Assembly (NCBI RefSeq): GCF_001941445.1
Contig: NZ_CP009245.1
Span: forward strand, 271,992-335,991
Length of the DNA: 64,000 nucleotides
Direction: 5' to 3'
Origin: Corynebacterium aquilae DSM 44791
GTDB lineage: Bacteria > Actinomycetota > Actinomycetes > Mycobacteriales > Mycobacteriaceae
Part shown: piece after piece, positions 8,246 through 16,475 of the stretch
How the letters are laid out: every line of letters begins with the position of its first letter
Position numbering within the stretch: position 1 is the stretch's first letter
Translations under genes and position numbers: made by a program
The notes under the pieces: model-generated
What the model was told of the DNA's origin: nothing
The model's input: only the letters and a program-made list of their open reading frames with translations
Databases searched by the model: none

Positions 8246-9616
8246 GGCCGGCACGCTCTTATTGGGAGCATGCAGCGCACCGGACTCCTCTGAAGCAGTA
8301 CAAGGAGTCAAGGATGCAAAAGGAAACTCCACTGAAGCAACGTCGGTACAGGCTGCCTTTAATCCGGACAACCTAGACACCGGAGACTATCAAACAACTG
8401 TCCGTCCTCCGTATCAGGATCCGGACAACTTCCGGGCAGCAACCATCATTGAATCAACTGAACTTGGCGATAATTTGCCGCTTCCCATCGAAATCGATCC
8501 GCGATTCGATCGGTCCCTGGGTGGACTGGAGCTCTTTCACTTTTCAAAGATTGCCCTGACTGTGAGTATGCAGCTCGGCGAGCTGCTCAAGAGTCGTGAA
8601 GATGATCTGCATTCAGGCTTCATTAATGGCGGAACGAACAGTGACAAAACCGATGGCGGGATTGATATCAAAAACGTTGTGCTGCGTTTTTCCAGTCCAG
8701 AAGTTGCGCAGGAAGTTGCTGAAGATTTCTACAAGGTCCGCTTGGACCCTGAGGATCAATACCACTTCGTTGACGTTCAAGACCTGAATTGGTCTGCTGG
8801 CAATTATCCCATTCGATTCCAGGGCAAAGTTGGCGGTTTGGACGAGAAGCTAACGATTCCCGTCATCAACGAGAAGGCGCCGGTGCCTGACTACCTTATT
8901 TCTGATGTTGATGACGTAATTGCCTCGTTTACGCATGATGAGTACTTTTTCTTGGTCAAGTTCACGGGACGTAGTGCGGATGAGGAATTTATCACCGGAT
9001 ACATGGAGAAGGCGTATCCGAAGCTGATCGAAGGCATCGATAACGCTCAGACTCAAAAGACTAAGAGTGGCTATGGCAAGGTAGACCGAATTCGGAATGC
9101 TGATAAAGGTGGCCTTCTGCGGCTGTCACCTTCGTTCCAAGAATCTGACAAGAAGACTCAGACGGTACCTATGCCGGCAGTCATGAATAAGCGCCAAGCG
9201 GTTTCCACCTTCTCTGACCCCCGAGCGACGCTCGAGGAATTTGAAGAAGCCGGAGTTACGAAGATTGCTAGAAATGGCACGATGATTATCGAAACATCGT
9301 CTGAAAATGCCGCTGCCAAGCTATATGAGTTTCTACGGGATGGCTATGCCGAGGATGGAACTCTCGAAGAGTACAAAGATCCCCAAGGATTGCCCAACAC
9401 AACATGCTTTGAGGGGATTAATTCGAAGGGATCACCTAACGAAGAATGCATTCAGCAGTATGGTCGTTATGTTGTCTCGGCAACTGGGATTGGTTCGGCG
9501 GATGAAGACCCCGATCGTAAGCAGCTTCGCTTGGGAATGACTCAAAGAATGGCAGCTCAATACCTTATTTTTAAGGATGCTGAAGGAAAAGACTTGACCG
9601 CTGAATAGGAAGCGGT

Positions 9617-9656
9617 GTGGCGGCTGGATCCGATTAATTTTGGATCTGGCCGCTTT
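9617..9656 (+). terminator. Weak terminator-like hairpin after the split lipoprotein gene
   Basis: Arms around gcggctggatcc and ggatctggccgc pair with two mismatches, followed by three T. It separates the lipoprotein genes from the Hsp70-like gene. The remaining bases to 9796 show no gene. Confidence 0.5.
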
Positions 9657-9796
9657 GCAGATGATTCTTACCAGCGTGGATGTTTTGGTTCTTTCTCTGA
9701 AACCCCTGACTCATTGGTCGTGTTCAAAGATCAAGACTCCGACCGAAAACCTATCTTGAAAACGAAGCATAATTGCAATCTAGGAACGAGTGAACC

Positions 9797-11659
9797 GTGA
9801 TGAGTACTTCAGACTGGACTCTTGGTATTGATTTTGGAACATCCAATACCGCTGCCGCGCATGAAAGCACAGGCGAAGCGCTGGTCGAGACAATTAACTT
9901 GTCTAATGGAAACAACACCATGCCATCTTCGGTGTACATGGAGTCTCTGGACGCGGTGGAAACTGGGGAATCAGCTATTGCCAAAGCCGAAGTTGATCCT
10001 AAAGGCTTTATTCCCGCACCGAAGCGTTTGATTGCTCAACAGTCATTCCATTTCGGGGGCGTCGAAGTTCCAAGTTCGGTTCCTGTCGCAGCGGTGTTGA
10101 GTGCAGTAGTACAGAAAGCAGTGCGAGAACATGGCGGGAATCGGCCAGCTCAACTCGTGCTTACGCACCCTGAAGCCTGGTCGGAATCTGAGATTCGTGT
10201 ATTGCTCGAAGCTGCGCAATCTTTGGGGCTTGGGACGGAACATATCACCACTGTTTCGGAGCCTCAGGCAGCTGCTCATTATTATTCTGCCGCTCGCAAA
10301 CTCGAGCCTGGTGAGAAGATTGCCGTTTTTGATTTCGGTGGCGGCACTCTAGATGTAGCAGTTTTGGAAGCGCAAAGTGATGAATCTTTTAAGGTCATTG
10401 CTGCGCGGGGTAGTAACGCAATTGGCGGTAAAACGTTCGATGCGTTGCTGCGAAAATGGGTTGATCGGCAACTTGAAGACAATAATCCGGAGTTGCTTGA
10501 GTACTTACGCAAGAGTGCAACGTTAGCGGAACGTTTTGCGCTGGAAGACTCGGTGCGTCGGGCAAAAGAGCTGCTCAGTGAGTCTGCATCGGCGACGGTC
10601 AATGTTGCAACGGACTCTTTTGATACGGAGCGTCTGCAGATTTCTCGCAGCGAGTTTGAAGCGCTGATTGCACCGGTGCTGGCTCAGGCGGTCAATCTCA
10701 CGCGAGCGGCTTTATCTGATGCGGGAATTGCTGAGTCTGATGATTTGGTGGCGCTCTATTTAACCGGAGGTTCATCCAGGATTCCCGTTGTTCAAGAGGA
10801 AATGAAGTCGGTGGGTCCTGTTGTGACTCTGGATGATCCGAAGACTGTTGTTGTGCAGGGGGCACTGGTAGCCGCGCGACGTGTGGTCCGCGGGGTAGCA
10901 GCGACTGATTATCAGGGGTCGCACCCGGGTGGTGAACAGCCGGAGTCTTTGAGTTCGAGCAATGATGCTTCGCAGGAGACGAATGTCCTGCCTGTCGTTA
11001 ATGATGTCCAGCGTGAGTACAAGCCAGTAGCTGAAGCAAGTCCTAAGAGGCGCGTTGTCTTAGCACTCGGAATCTTGTTGGTTCTCCTGCTTGTGGGTCT
11101 GGGTGGTTTTGTGTGGAGCAAAAATTCGGGGAGCGAAGGTGCTGTGCAGGGGCACGCAGATGGGGAGCAGGCATCGGTTGAGCCTGCAGGGGATCGGCTG
11201 GAGGGTGACACGCTTAAGCAAGCGAATCATGCGGAAGAGCCTGGTGATGTGAAAGCTTCATATGTCGCAAAAATTCCCGCAGCACTCAAGGGGGATCTTG
11301 CGGATTGCAAGTACCACGAAAGCACTTCTGGAAAAGCGGTGAAATGCGCGCTGGGTGGCGTAGGCGTAAAAGAGTTTTCAGAAAGTGGAGGGCCGCTGGA
11401 ATTGGACTTCTTTATCGACAAGCTAGAGGCGATGAAGAAGGCGGGGTCGATCAGGGACGATAACGTTTACGGAATCAATGGCGAACCGGCGTTAATTCTT
11501 GATACCGGGGATCCTAAAACTTTTGCGCGGATTGTTAATTCTGGGAGTGCGTACACTCTAGAATTTTCCAACCTGAATGAAGTTTTTTCTGGAAGCGTTT
11601 CCGGTTTTGTCGATCGTGATGCGGCTCAGCGCTTTGCCGACTCCTCCTCGCTCATTTAG
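9797..11659 (+). CDS. Membrane-anchored Hsp70-like ATPase, copy 2 (complete)
   Basis: The 620-residue product has an actin-like Hsp70 nucleotide-binding domain at ~5-370: phosphate 1 motif LGIDFGTSNTAA (~9-20), phosphate 2 motif FDFGGGTLDVAV (178-189) and adenosine motif LYLTGGSSRIP (~320-330). Instead of a peptide-binding domain it continues with a charged linker, a transmembrane helix (about 419-441) and a ~180-residue extracytoplasmic domain sharing a Cys pair and LDTGDPKTF with copy 1. GTG 9797 lies ten bases after AGGAA; ATG 9800 is an alternative. Family knowledge: actin-like ATPases change shape with nucleotide; a transmembrane version could couple outside binding to cytoplasmic events (inference). 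Its codon use is more AT-rich than that of the core genes downstream. Confidence 0.88.
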   Translation: MMSTSDWTLGIDFGTSNTAAAHESTGEALVETINLSNGNNTMPSSVYMESLDAVETGESAIAKAEVDPKGFIPAPKRLIAQQSFHFGGVEVPSSVPVAAVLSAVVQKAVREHGGNRPAQLVLTHPEAWSESEIRVLLEAAQSLGLGTEHITTVSEPQAAAHYYSAARKLEPGEKIAVFDFGGGTLDVAVLEAQSDESFKVIAARGSNAIGGKTFDALLRKWVDRQLEDNNPELLEYLRKSATLAERFALEDSVRRAKELLSESASATVNVATDSFDTERLQISRSEFEALIAPVLAQAVNLTRAALSDAGIAESDDLVALYLTGGSSRIPVVQEEMKSVGPVVTLDDPKTVVVQGALVAARRVVRGVAATDYQGSHPGGEQPESLSSSNDASQETNVLPVVNDVQREYKPVAEASPKRRVVLALGILLVLLLVGLGGFVWSKNSGSEGAVQGHADGEQASVEPAGDRLEGDTLKQANHAEEPGDVKASYVAKIPAALKGDLADCKYHESTSGKAVKCALGGVGVKEFSESGGPLELDFFIDKLEAMKKAGSIRDDNVYGINGEPALILDTGDPKTFARIVNSGSAYTLEFSNLNEVFSGSVSGFVDRDAAQRFADSSSLI

Positions 11660-12321
11660 GGGCTGTGCGAACGACCCTGGGTGAAGATGCTTTAAGGCGG
11701 GGGAGTTGAGGATCGGGTCGGAGTTGTAGCTTTGGGCTTGGTACTTGCAGTGTTTAAACGCACAGGGGCTCGTGTGGTTTTTCACACCCCGCCTTGTCGT
11801 TTGGCTTGAACCTTTCTGTTCATATGCATTCTGCGATGGCGCCCTCGTGGATGGAACGCCCAAGTTTGCTCAGATTGCAGCCCTGCACTACCTGTGTTTT
11901 TGTGGTTTTGTGTGGGTTTTTGTGTGGTTCGGGTGGGCTTTGACAGCGTGCGCTAATGGCAAAAGAAGTCTTTTGGGGGAAGTGGGAAGGCTCGCCGCCG
12001 TGTGAGTGCTGTGATTGGGCATTGGCAATATCTGCGATTTTCCTGCGACAATGGAGGGGATTCGCATTCTTGAGTGAGGTGCATCAGCTGTCGATTTGTG
12101 TCGATGCTGGTGTTTTTCGCTTATGGGGTGAAGAAGGTGCCGCTTCTGAGCCGCGTTGGTTTTCCCAACGTATGCGTCAAACCAGAAATAAAACCACACA
12201 GTAACCCCAGGGTTAGGGCGATCGTGGCGCATGCCGCGACCAGCTGCCGATTTGCCAGTTGTTTTGGTTTCTTGGTGTTTTCGGCATCTTCTTGGGGTGG
12301 GAAGAAGTATGGGCATTCGTA
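11660..12321. other. Gap without a convincing gene, G/T-rich tract
   Basis: About 660 bases lie between the Hsp70-like gene and the AspT-type transporter. I see a G/T-rich tract at about 11890-11940 and a 9-base inverted repeat (AAGGCGGGG near 11693 and CCCCGCCTT near 11787), but no frame with protein-like composition and a ribosome site. A minus-strand frame ending at 12121 contains one hydrophobic stretch but lacks a start. This is the junction between the accessory island and the next block. Confidence 0.5.
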
Positions 12322-13896
12322 ATGCTTGAATACCTGGCGGCGAATCCGCTGCTGATGATTTTTCTGTTCCTCGGCCTCGGCATGGCGGTCGGCAGCATCA
12401 AAGTAAAAGGCGTGTCTTTGGGTGCGGCTGCGGTGCTGTTTTTGGCTATTGGTGTGTCGGCTTTTGCTAAGCAGCATGGGGTGGAGTTGGCCATCCCGGA
12501 TGCGGTGGGGCAGGTCGGCTTGGCGACACTGACGTTTTCGATCGGTATGGCAAGCGGGCCGAACTTTTTTGCCGCGATGAAAACGGCGTGGGCCCCGTTG
12601 ATTTTGCAGACCATCGTCATTGTTGCCTGTGGTGCCGTGGCGTTCGGGTTGGGAAATGCTTTCGGTTTGTCGCCGGGCATTATTGGTGGAACGTTTGCGG
12701 GTGCACTGAATTCGACTCCGACGTTGGCGGCGGTTGCTGCTTCGTTTCCTGAGGCGACGGTGGGTTATGCGGTGGCGTATCTGTTTGGTGTGCTCGCGCC
12801 GCTGGGGTTTATTTTGTTGGCGTTGCGTCATAGCGCACAGGACAAGGATGAGCCGCAGCCGGTGGAAAACGTCACCATCCGTGTGGAGCGCAACGATGGG
12901 CCGACCTTGGGTGATGTGGGTGCGCGTGCTGGTCAGGAGTTGACGTTTTCGCGTATCCGCCACGGGGATGATGGCCCTGTGGTGCACCCTGTGGCCGGGG
13001 ATGTGTTGCGCCGGGGGGATCTGTTGACGGTGGTGGGTACGGCGGAGTCTGTGCGTGCTGCCACCGAGTATTTGGGCCATAGTTCCCATCATTCTTTGAT
13101 GGTGGATCGGCATGATTTGGACTTCCGCCGTATTACGGTGTCGAATCCGAAGTTGTATGGTCGCCGGCTGTCCAGCCTTGATGTGGAGGAGCGTTTCGGC
13201 GCGACGATTTCTCGGGTGCGTCGGGGTGATGTGGACATGATCGCTACCGGGGATGTGCAGCTGCAGCCCGGTGATCGGGTGCGCGTGGTGTTCCCTGCGG
13301 GGATGCTGAAAGATATTTCTGACTACTTTGGGGATTCTTCCCGCGGGTTGACCTCTATTACGCCGGTGGCGCTGGGTATTGGCATGACCTTGGGAATCTT
13401 GTTGGGGGCGGTCAATATTCCCCTGCCGTCGGGTGCGTCGTTTAGTTTGGGTGCTGCCGGTGGCACGTTGCTGGTGGGCCTGATTTTTGGGCGTATTGGT
13501 CGGGTGGGTCGTTTTGCCACCACGATGCCTTTCACCGCTACCCAGGTGTTGGCGGATTTTGGCCTGTTGGTCTTTCTTGCGCAGGCCGGCGTGAAGGCGG
13601 GCGGTTTGGTCAGTGATGCGTTTGCTGGTGGGGATTGGTGGAAGATTTTGATCGTGGGCGCGGCGATCACTTTGACGCTGTGCACTGGCATTTATTTGAG
13701 CATGCGCCTGGTGATGAAGATGGGTGGCACGACCCTTGCTGGTGTCATTGGTGGTTCCCAGACTCAGCCGGCGGTGTTGGCTTTCGCTAATGACCGCACG
13801 GGTGGGGATCCGCGGGTGCCGGTGGGGTACGCGATGATGTTCCCGCTGGCGATGATCGTGAAAATTCTGGTGGCCCAGACCATCATCTTGTTCTAA
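12322..13896 (+). CDS. AspT/YidE/YbjL-type aspartate:alanine exchanger family transporter
   Basis: From ATG 12322 the product has 524 residues. Two hydrophobic halves of about five to six helices each flank a central soluble part of two TrkA-C (RCK_C) domains, visible around GQELTFSRIRHGDDGPVVHP and the related FGATISRVRRGD. This split layout with an AspT/YidE duplication domain (GGTFAGALNSTPTLAAV in the first half, GGSQTQPAVLAFA in the second) is typical of the family, whose characterised members exchange dicarboxylates or amino acids. The substrate here is unknown. The start has only a weak ribosome site; a TTG at 12259 would lengthen it, and a six-codon frame (12309-12329) overlaps the chosen ATG. 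Confidence 0.88.
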   Translation: MLEYLAANPLLMIFLFLGLGMAVGSIKVKGVSLGAAAVLFLAIGVSAFAKQHGVELAIPDAVGQVGLATLTFSIGMASGPNFFAAMKTAWAPLILQTIVIVACGAVAFGLGNAFGLSPGIIGGTFAGALNSTPTLAAVAASFPEATVGYAVAYLFGVLAPLGFILLALRHSAQDKDEPQPVENVTIRVERNDGPTLGDVGARAGQELTFSRIRHGDDGPVVHPVAGDVLRRGDLLTVVGTAESVRAATEYLGHSSHHSLMVDRHDLDFRRITVSNPKLYGRRLSSLDVEERFGATISRVRRGDVDMIATGDVQLQPGDRVRVVFPAGMLKDISDYFGDSSRGLTSITPVALGIGMTLGILLGAVNIPLPSGASFSLGAAGGTLLVGLIFGRIGRVGRFATTMPFTATQVLADFGLLVFLAQAGVKAGGLVSDAFAGGDWWKILIVGAAITLTLCTGIYLSMRLVMKMGGTTLAGVIGGSQTQPAVLAFANDRTGGDPRVPVGYAMMFPLAMIVKILVAQTIILF

Positions 13897-13918
13897 AGAT
13901 GTGACGCTGTTGCTTGGT

Positions 13919-13955
13919 GGCGCCTGCTTTGACTTGTTCAAGCAGGCGCCTTGTG
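13919..13955 (+). terminator. Terminator after the AspT-type transporter
   Basis: A perfect 11-bp stem (13919-13929 with 13940-13950) with a 10-base loop lies 22 bases past the stop; only a short T run follows. Confidence 0.7.
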
Positions 13956-14143
13956 CGTGCCTGGCGGGTGTTTTTGTTCCCGTGGTGCGCATGTGGGTTG
14001 AAAAAGGAGCATGCTTGAGGTTGGTGCGTTCCACGAACCAGTGGTGTGGGAGGCATCGAGTTGCCAAGTTTTTCCCGCGCGCAGGTGGCATGGGCTGCTG
14101 TTGTGATTGCGACTGGGTGCGGGCCGTTTTTCAAGGAGCCATC

Positions 14144-15109
14144 ATGTCGTGTGACCGCCGGGAACTTCCCTTCGTCGTTGGTGCTTATGCATCGCAACCC
14201 CAAGACCCTCAAGGCCAGGCCACCTATTTTGATCTGCTTGCTGACACCGGGTGGGTGCAGGGCTTAGAGGTCCCGTTCCCCGGGCAGCTCCGCGATGAGG
14301 ATTCGCGTGATTTTCTCGGTGGGCTCATGTCGGGGCGGTTTAACCGCAGTGTGCTCACGCCGATTCCGGGCACCATGGTGAGCATGTGGGAGGATCCGAG
14401 TTTCGGTCTGGCTAGTCCGGATGAGAAGGGGCGGGCGCGGGCGGTGGAATTCCTCCGGGAGGTGCACCACGTTCTGCAGCAGATGCACGCCCGCTATGGG
14501 CACCTGTTCGACTATGTTGCGTTGCATTCGGCGCCGAAAAATACCTGTACGCCCGAAGCTTTTGCGGCTTCCATTGAGGAAATCTCTGGCTGGGATTGGG
14601 GTGCGACGCAGTTGGTGATTGAGCACTGCGACGAAAAAACATCCACGACTGATGCTGAAGGACTAAGCCCCGATGGGGTGGTGCGCACGCATGAGCCGGA
14701 AAAAGGCTTCCTGCTGTTGGAGGATGAGATCGCGCTTGCTCGGCAGTTCGGCCTGAGGGTGTCGTTGAACTGGGGGCGCAGTGCAGTTGGCAGCCGGGGC
14801 GCTGTGGTGCCTAACCAGCACATCGCACAGGCGGCTGATGCCGGGGTGCTCGCCGGCGTGCTGTTTAGCGGGGCTTCTCCAGAGGAAACCGCTTACGGCC
14901 CGGAGTGGATTGATGGGCATCTGCCGGCGGCCACCGACGAGCCGGCCTCGTTGATGACCGAAGCCCTCATCGATGAAGGGGCGAAGCTGGCGGTGGGGGC
15001 CTGCTACCTGGGCGCAAAGTGCTGTGTGCCGAAGGACGCCACACTTGAAGAACGCGTCGAGATGCTATCCCACATTCACCGTGCGGCGATCGCTAAGCCA
15101 GGTCGATAG
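14144..15109 (+). CDS. DUF4862-like protein, probable TIM-barrel
   Basis: The 321-residue soluble product begins FVVGAYASQPQ and contains LEVPFPGQL, TPIPGTM, IEHCDEKT, LLLEDEIALARQFG and SLNWGRSAV. This order of short strand-helix units suggests a TIM-barrel and matches my recollection of the corynebacterial DUF4862 family (moderate certainty). Activity unknown; His and Cys pairs (IEHCDEKT, KCCVPKD) could bind metal. I chose ATG 14144 because AAGGAG lies six bases before it; the frame is open upstream to 13901 but that part is unlike protein and overlaps the terminator. It is a single gene between two terminators. Confidence 0.75.
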   Translation: MSCDRRELPFVVGAYASQPQDPQGQATYFDLLADTGWVQGLEVPFPGQLRDEDSRDFLGGLMSGRFNRSVLTPIPGTMVSMWEDPSFGLASPDEKGRARAVEFLREVHHVLQQMHARYGHLFDYVALHSAPKNTCTPEAFAASIEEISGWDWGATQLVIEHCDEKTSTTDAEGLSPDGVVRTHEPEKGFLLLEDEIALARQFGLRVSLNWGRSAVGSRGAVVPNQHIAQAADAGVLAGVLFSGASPEETAYGPEWIDGHLPAATDEPASLMTEALIDEGAKLAVGACYLGAKCCVPKDATLEERVEMLSHIHRAAIAKPGR

Positions 15110-15121
15110 GACGGCAACACG

Positions 15122-15166
15122 AAGCGGGTGTCACCTCCTGCAGTGTGAGGTGACACCCGCTTTTTA
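15122..15166. terminator. Strong terminator between converging genes
   Basis: A perfect 16-bp stem (15122-15137 with 15147-15162) is followed by five T on the plus strand. It serves the DUF4862-like gene and possibly the minus-strand gene ending at 15171. Confidence 0.9.
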
Positions 15167-15170
15167 TGGG

Positions 15171-15371
15171 TTAGTGTCCCTGTGGCTGGCGCTTCTTGGT
15201 GGTGTAGATGACCGCGGTGTTTAGCGCAGTCACAATGGTCAGCGACACAAACATCAGCGGGACAGAGCCGTCGGCAATCCACTTCCACGCCGTGCCAATA
15301 GCCAGGACGACAACCCCGATGATCATGAGAACGAATCCCCACTTGAAGGTGTTGTCATCTGTCAGTCGCAT
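15171..15371 (-). CDS. Small two-helix membrane protein
   Basis: The product has 66 residues with two predicted transmembrane helices (about 10-32 and 37-56) and a basic C-terminal tail (TTKKRQPQ). The ATG at 15371 is preceded by aggaaagga at good spacing. It resembles many short actinobacterial membrane proteins without known function; I recognise no family. Confidence 0.7.
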   Translation of the reverse strand: MRLTDDNTFKWGFVLMIIGVVVLAIGTAWKWIADGSVPLMFVSLTIVTALNTAVIYTTKKRQPQGH

Positions 15372-15470
15372 GAGATGTCCTTTCCTGTGGGGGTTATTTT
15401 CTTCGACGCTAACAAATCACCTGGTGGCGTGTGGACTGATGCGAAGACCACGGGTAGCGCCGAGTTGGTG

Positions 15471-15581
15471 CTAGAGGGTGGCGAAAGCCTCCAGCGACAG
15501 GGTGCCACCCGGAAGAAAACTAATTAACCCTAAGGCGCCAATAAACAGGTGGATAAACAGTGCCAGCAACTCAACAATCAT
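15471..15581 (-). CDS. Possible 36-residue hydrophobic peptide
   Basis: A short frame from ATG 15581 to TAG 15471 encodes one hydrophobic helix (LLALFIHLFIGALGLISFL) and a short polar tail. Corynebacteria do encode many such small envelope peptides, but the ribosome site is weak and I cannot name a family. The surrounding 15372-15686 holds nothing else that I can identify apart from a hairpin at 15637. Confidence 0.3.
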   Translation of the reverse strand: MIVELLALFIHLFIGALGLISFLPGGTLSLEAFATL

Positions 15582-15636
15582 GCGCAAATCATAACCCTTT
15601 TGTTGCTTGGCGCTGTGCTTCTGGGGCTGGTGGGAA

Positions 15637-15670
15637 CGCTTTTTAGCTGTGGTGCCCGGTGTAAAAAGCG
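15637..15670 (-). terminator. Possible terminator of the hpa operon
   Basis: A 9-bp inverted repeat (CGCTTTTTA at 15637-15645 and TAAAAAGCG at 15662-15670) lies just beyond hpaI, the last gene of the minus-strand operon. Confidence 0.45.
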
Positions 15671-15686
15671 CGCCCGCCAGTGAGAA

Positions 15687-16475
15687 CTACCCCTTGTGCG
15701 CGGCAATGATGTCCGCGGTGTCTTTTACGAGGGTGCCGGATGCCTTAGCCAGCAGCTGCACATCCGCGCCGACCGCGATGAAATCAACACCGGCAGCCAG
15801 GTACTCAGCCTGCTGCGCCGGCGCGAAAGCATTCACGCCGACCTTCTTGCCCTGGGCCTTCGCCGCCGCGATGGTGTCCTTAACCGCCTGGATCACCTTG
15901 GGGTGATCCTGCTGGCCGATCAACCCCATGTCGGCCGCCAGATCCGCAGGCCCGATAAACAGTGCGTCCACCCCATCGGTTCCCGCGATCGCCGCAGCAT
16001 TGGCTACCGCCTGCGCCGATTCAATCTGCACCGTCAGGCTCACGGTGTCGCTGGCGGTGCCCAGGTAGTTCGGTACCCGATTCCAGCGAGAAGACCGCGC
16101 CAGCGCGCTGCCCACACCGCGCACGCCTTTCGGCGGATAGTGCATGGCGGCCACAGCATCAGCCGCCATCTGCGGGGTATGCACCATCGGCACCATGATG
16201 TTCTGCGCGCCCAAGTCCAAATACTGCTTAATCAGCGCCGTATCCAGCACCGGAACTCGCACCACGGGGGTTGCATCATAAGCGGCAATGGTGTGCAGCA
16301 AACCAACGATGGTCTCCAAACCGATGGGGGAGTGCTCCCCGTCGACCAGTACCCAGTTCGGCTGCGCGCCAGCAATCAACTCAGCGCACACACTCGAGCC
16401 GGAACACACCCACAGGCCCACCTGCGGGTCAGATGCCTGCTCGAGCTTGTCGGCAAACGTCAGTGGAAGCTGCAT
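15687..16475 (-). CDS. hpaI: HpaI-type 4-hydroxy-2-oxoheptane-1,7-dioate aldolase
   Basis: The 262-residue product is a class II HpcH/HpaI aldolase with VLVDGEHSPIGLETI, IMVPMVHTPQMAADAVAAMHYPPKGVRG, VQIESAQAVANAAAI (metal-binding Glu) and DALFIGPADLAADMG (metal-binding Asp). In homoprotocatechuate breakdown it splits 4-hydroxy-2-oxoheptanedioate into pyruvate and succinate semialdehyde. It is the last gene of the minus-strand hpa operon; its start overlaps the end of hpaH by 16 bases, which implies translational coupling. Length matches the family. Confidence 0.93.
   Translation of the reverse strand: MQLPLTFADKLEQASDPQVGLWVCSGSSVCAELIAGAQPNWVLVDGEHSPIGLETIVGLLHTIAAYDATPVVRVPVLDTALIKQYLDLGAQNIMVPMVHTPQMAADAVAAMHYPPKGVRGVGSALARSSRWNRVPNYLGTASDTVSLTVQIESAQAVANAAAIAGTDGVDALFIGPADLAADMGLIGQQDHPKVIQAVKDTIAAAKAQGKKVGVNAFAPAQQAEYLAAGVDFIAVGADVQLLAKASGTLVKDTADIIAAHKG

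Larger units (their letters stand above)
6761..9608 (+). pseudogene. Lipoprotein, DUF7373-like, copy 2, split by an IS256-family insertion
   Basis: Removing bases 6793-8237 and one 8-base duplication rejoins a single frame of 464 codons. It starts at ATG 6761 (with ggataggaa before it) as MRKNTIFTVCVAGTLLLGAC, a textbook lipoprotein signal with lipobox LGAC. The mature part is homologous to the preceding gene: LDTGDYQT near the start, LPIEIDPRF, then YKDPQGLPNTTC and ECIQQYGRYV near the end. The insertion falls after codon 10, inside the signal peptide. The downstream 454 codons from GTG 8244 remain fully open, which argues for a recent event, but they lack the positively charged N-region and a ribosome site, so export is unlikely. 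It lies 43 bases after copy 1. Confidence 0.88.

Noticed and set aside
9615..9800. 61-codon plus-strand frame between the split lipoprotein gene and the Hsp70-like gene
   Set aside because: It spans the terminator-like hairpin, lacks a ribosome site and has no protein-like composition.
11890..11940. G/T-rich tract as possible repeat or origin element
   Set aside because: There is no regular unit and no inverted structure; composition alone is not evidence of function.
12121..14091. 656-codon minus-strand frame across the AspT-type transporter
   Set aside because: Its composition (Arg, His, Gln, Thr) is the antisense pattern of a GC-rich gene. Its last 45 codons contain one hydrophobic stretch but no usable start.
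13901..14143. Upstream extension of the DUF4862-like gene
   Set aside because: The extra 81 codons are Cys/Trp-rich, overlap the transporter's terminator and ignore the AAGGAG at 14133.
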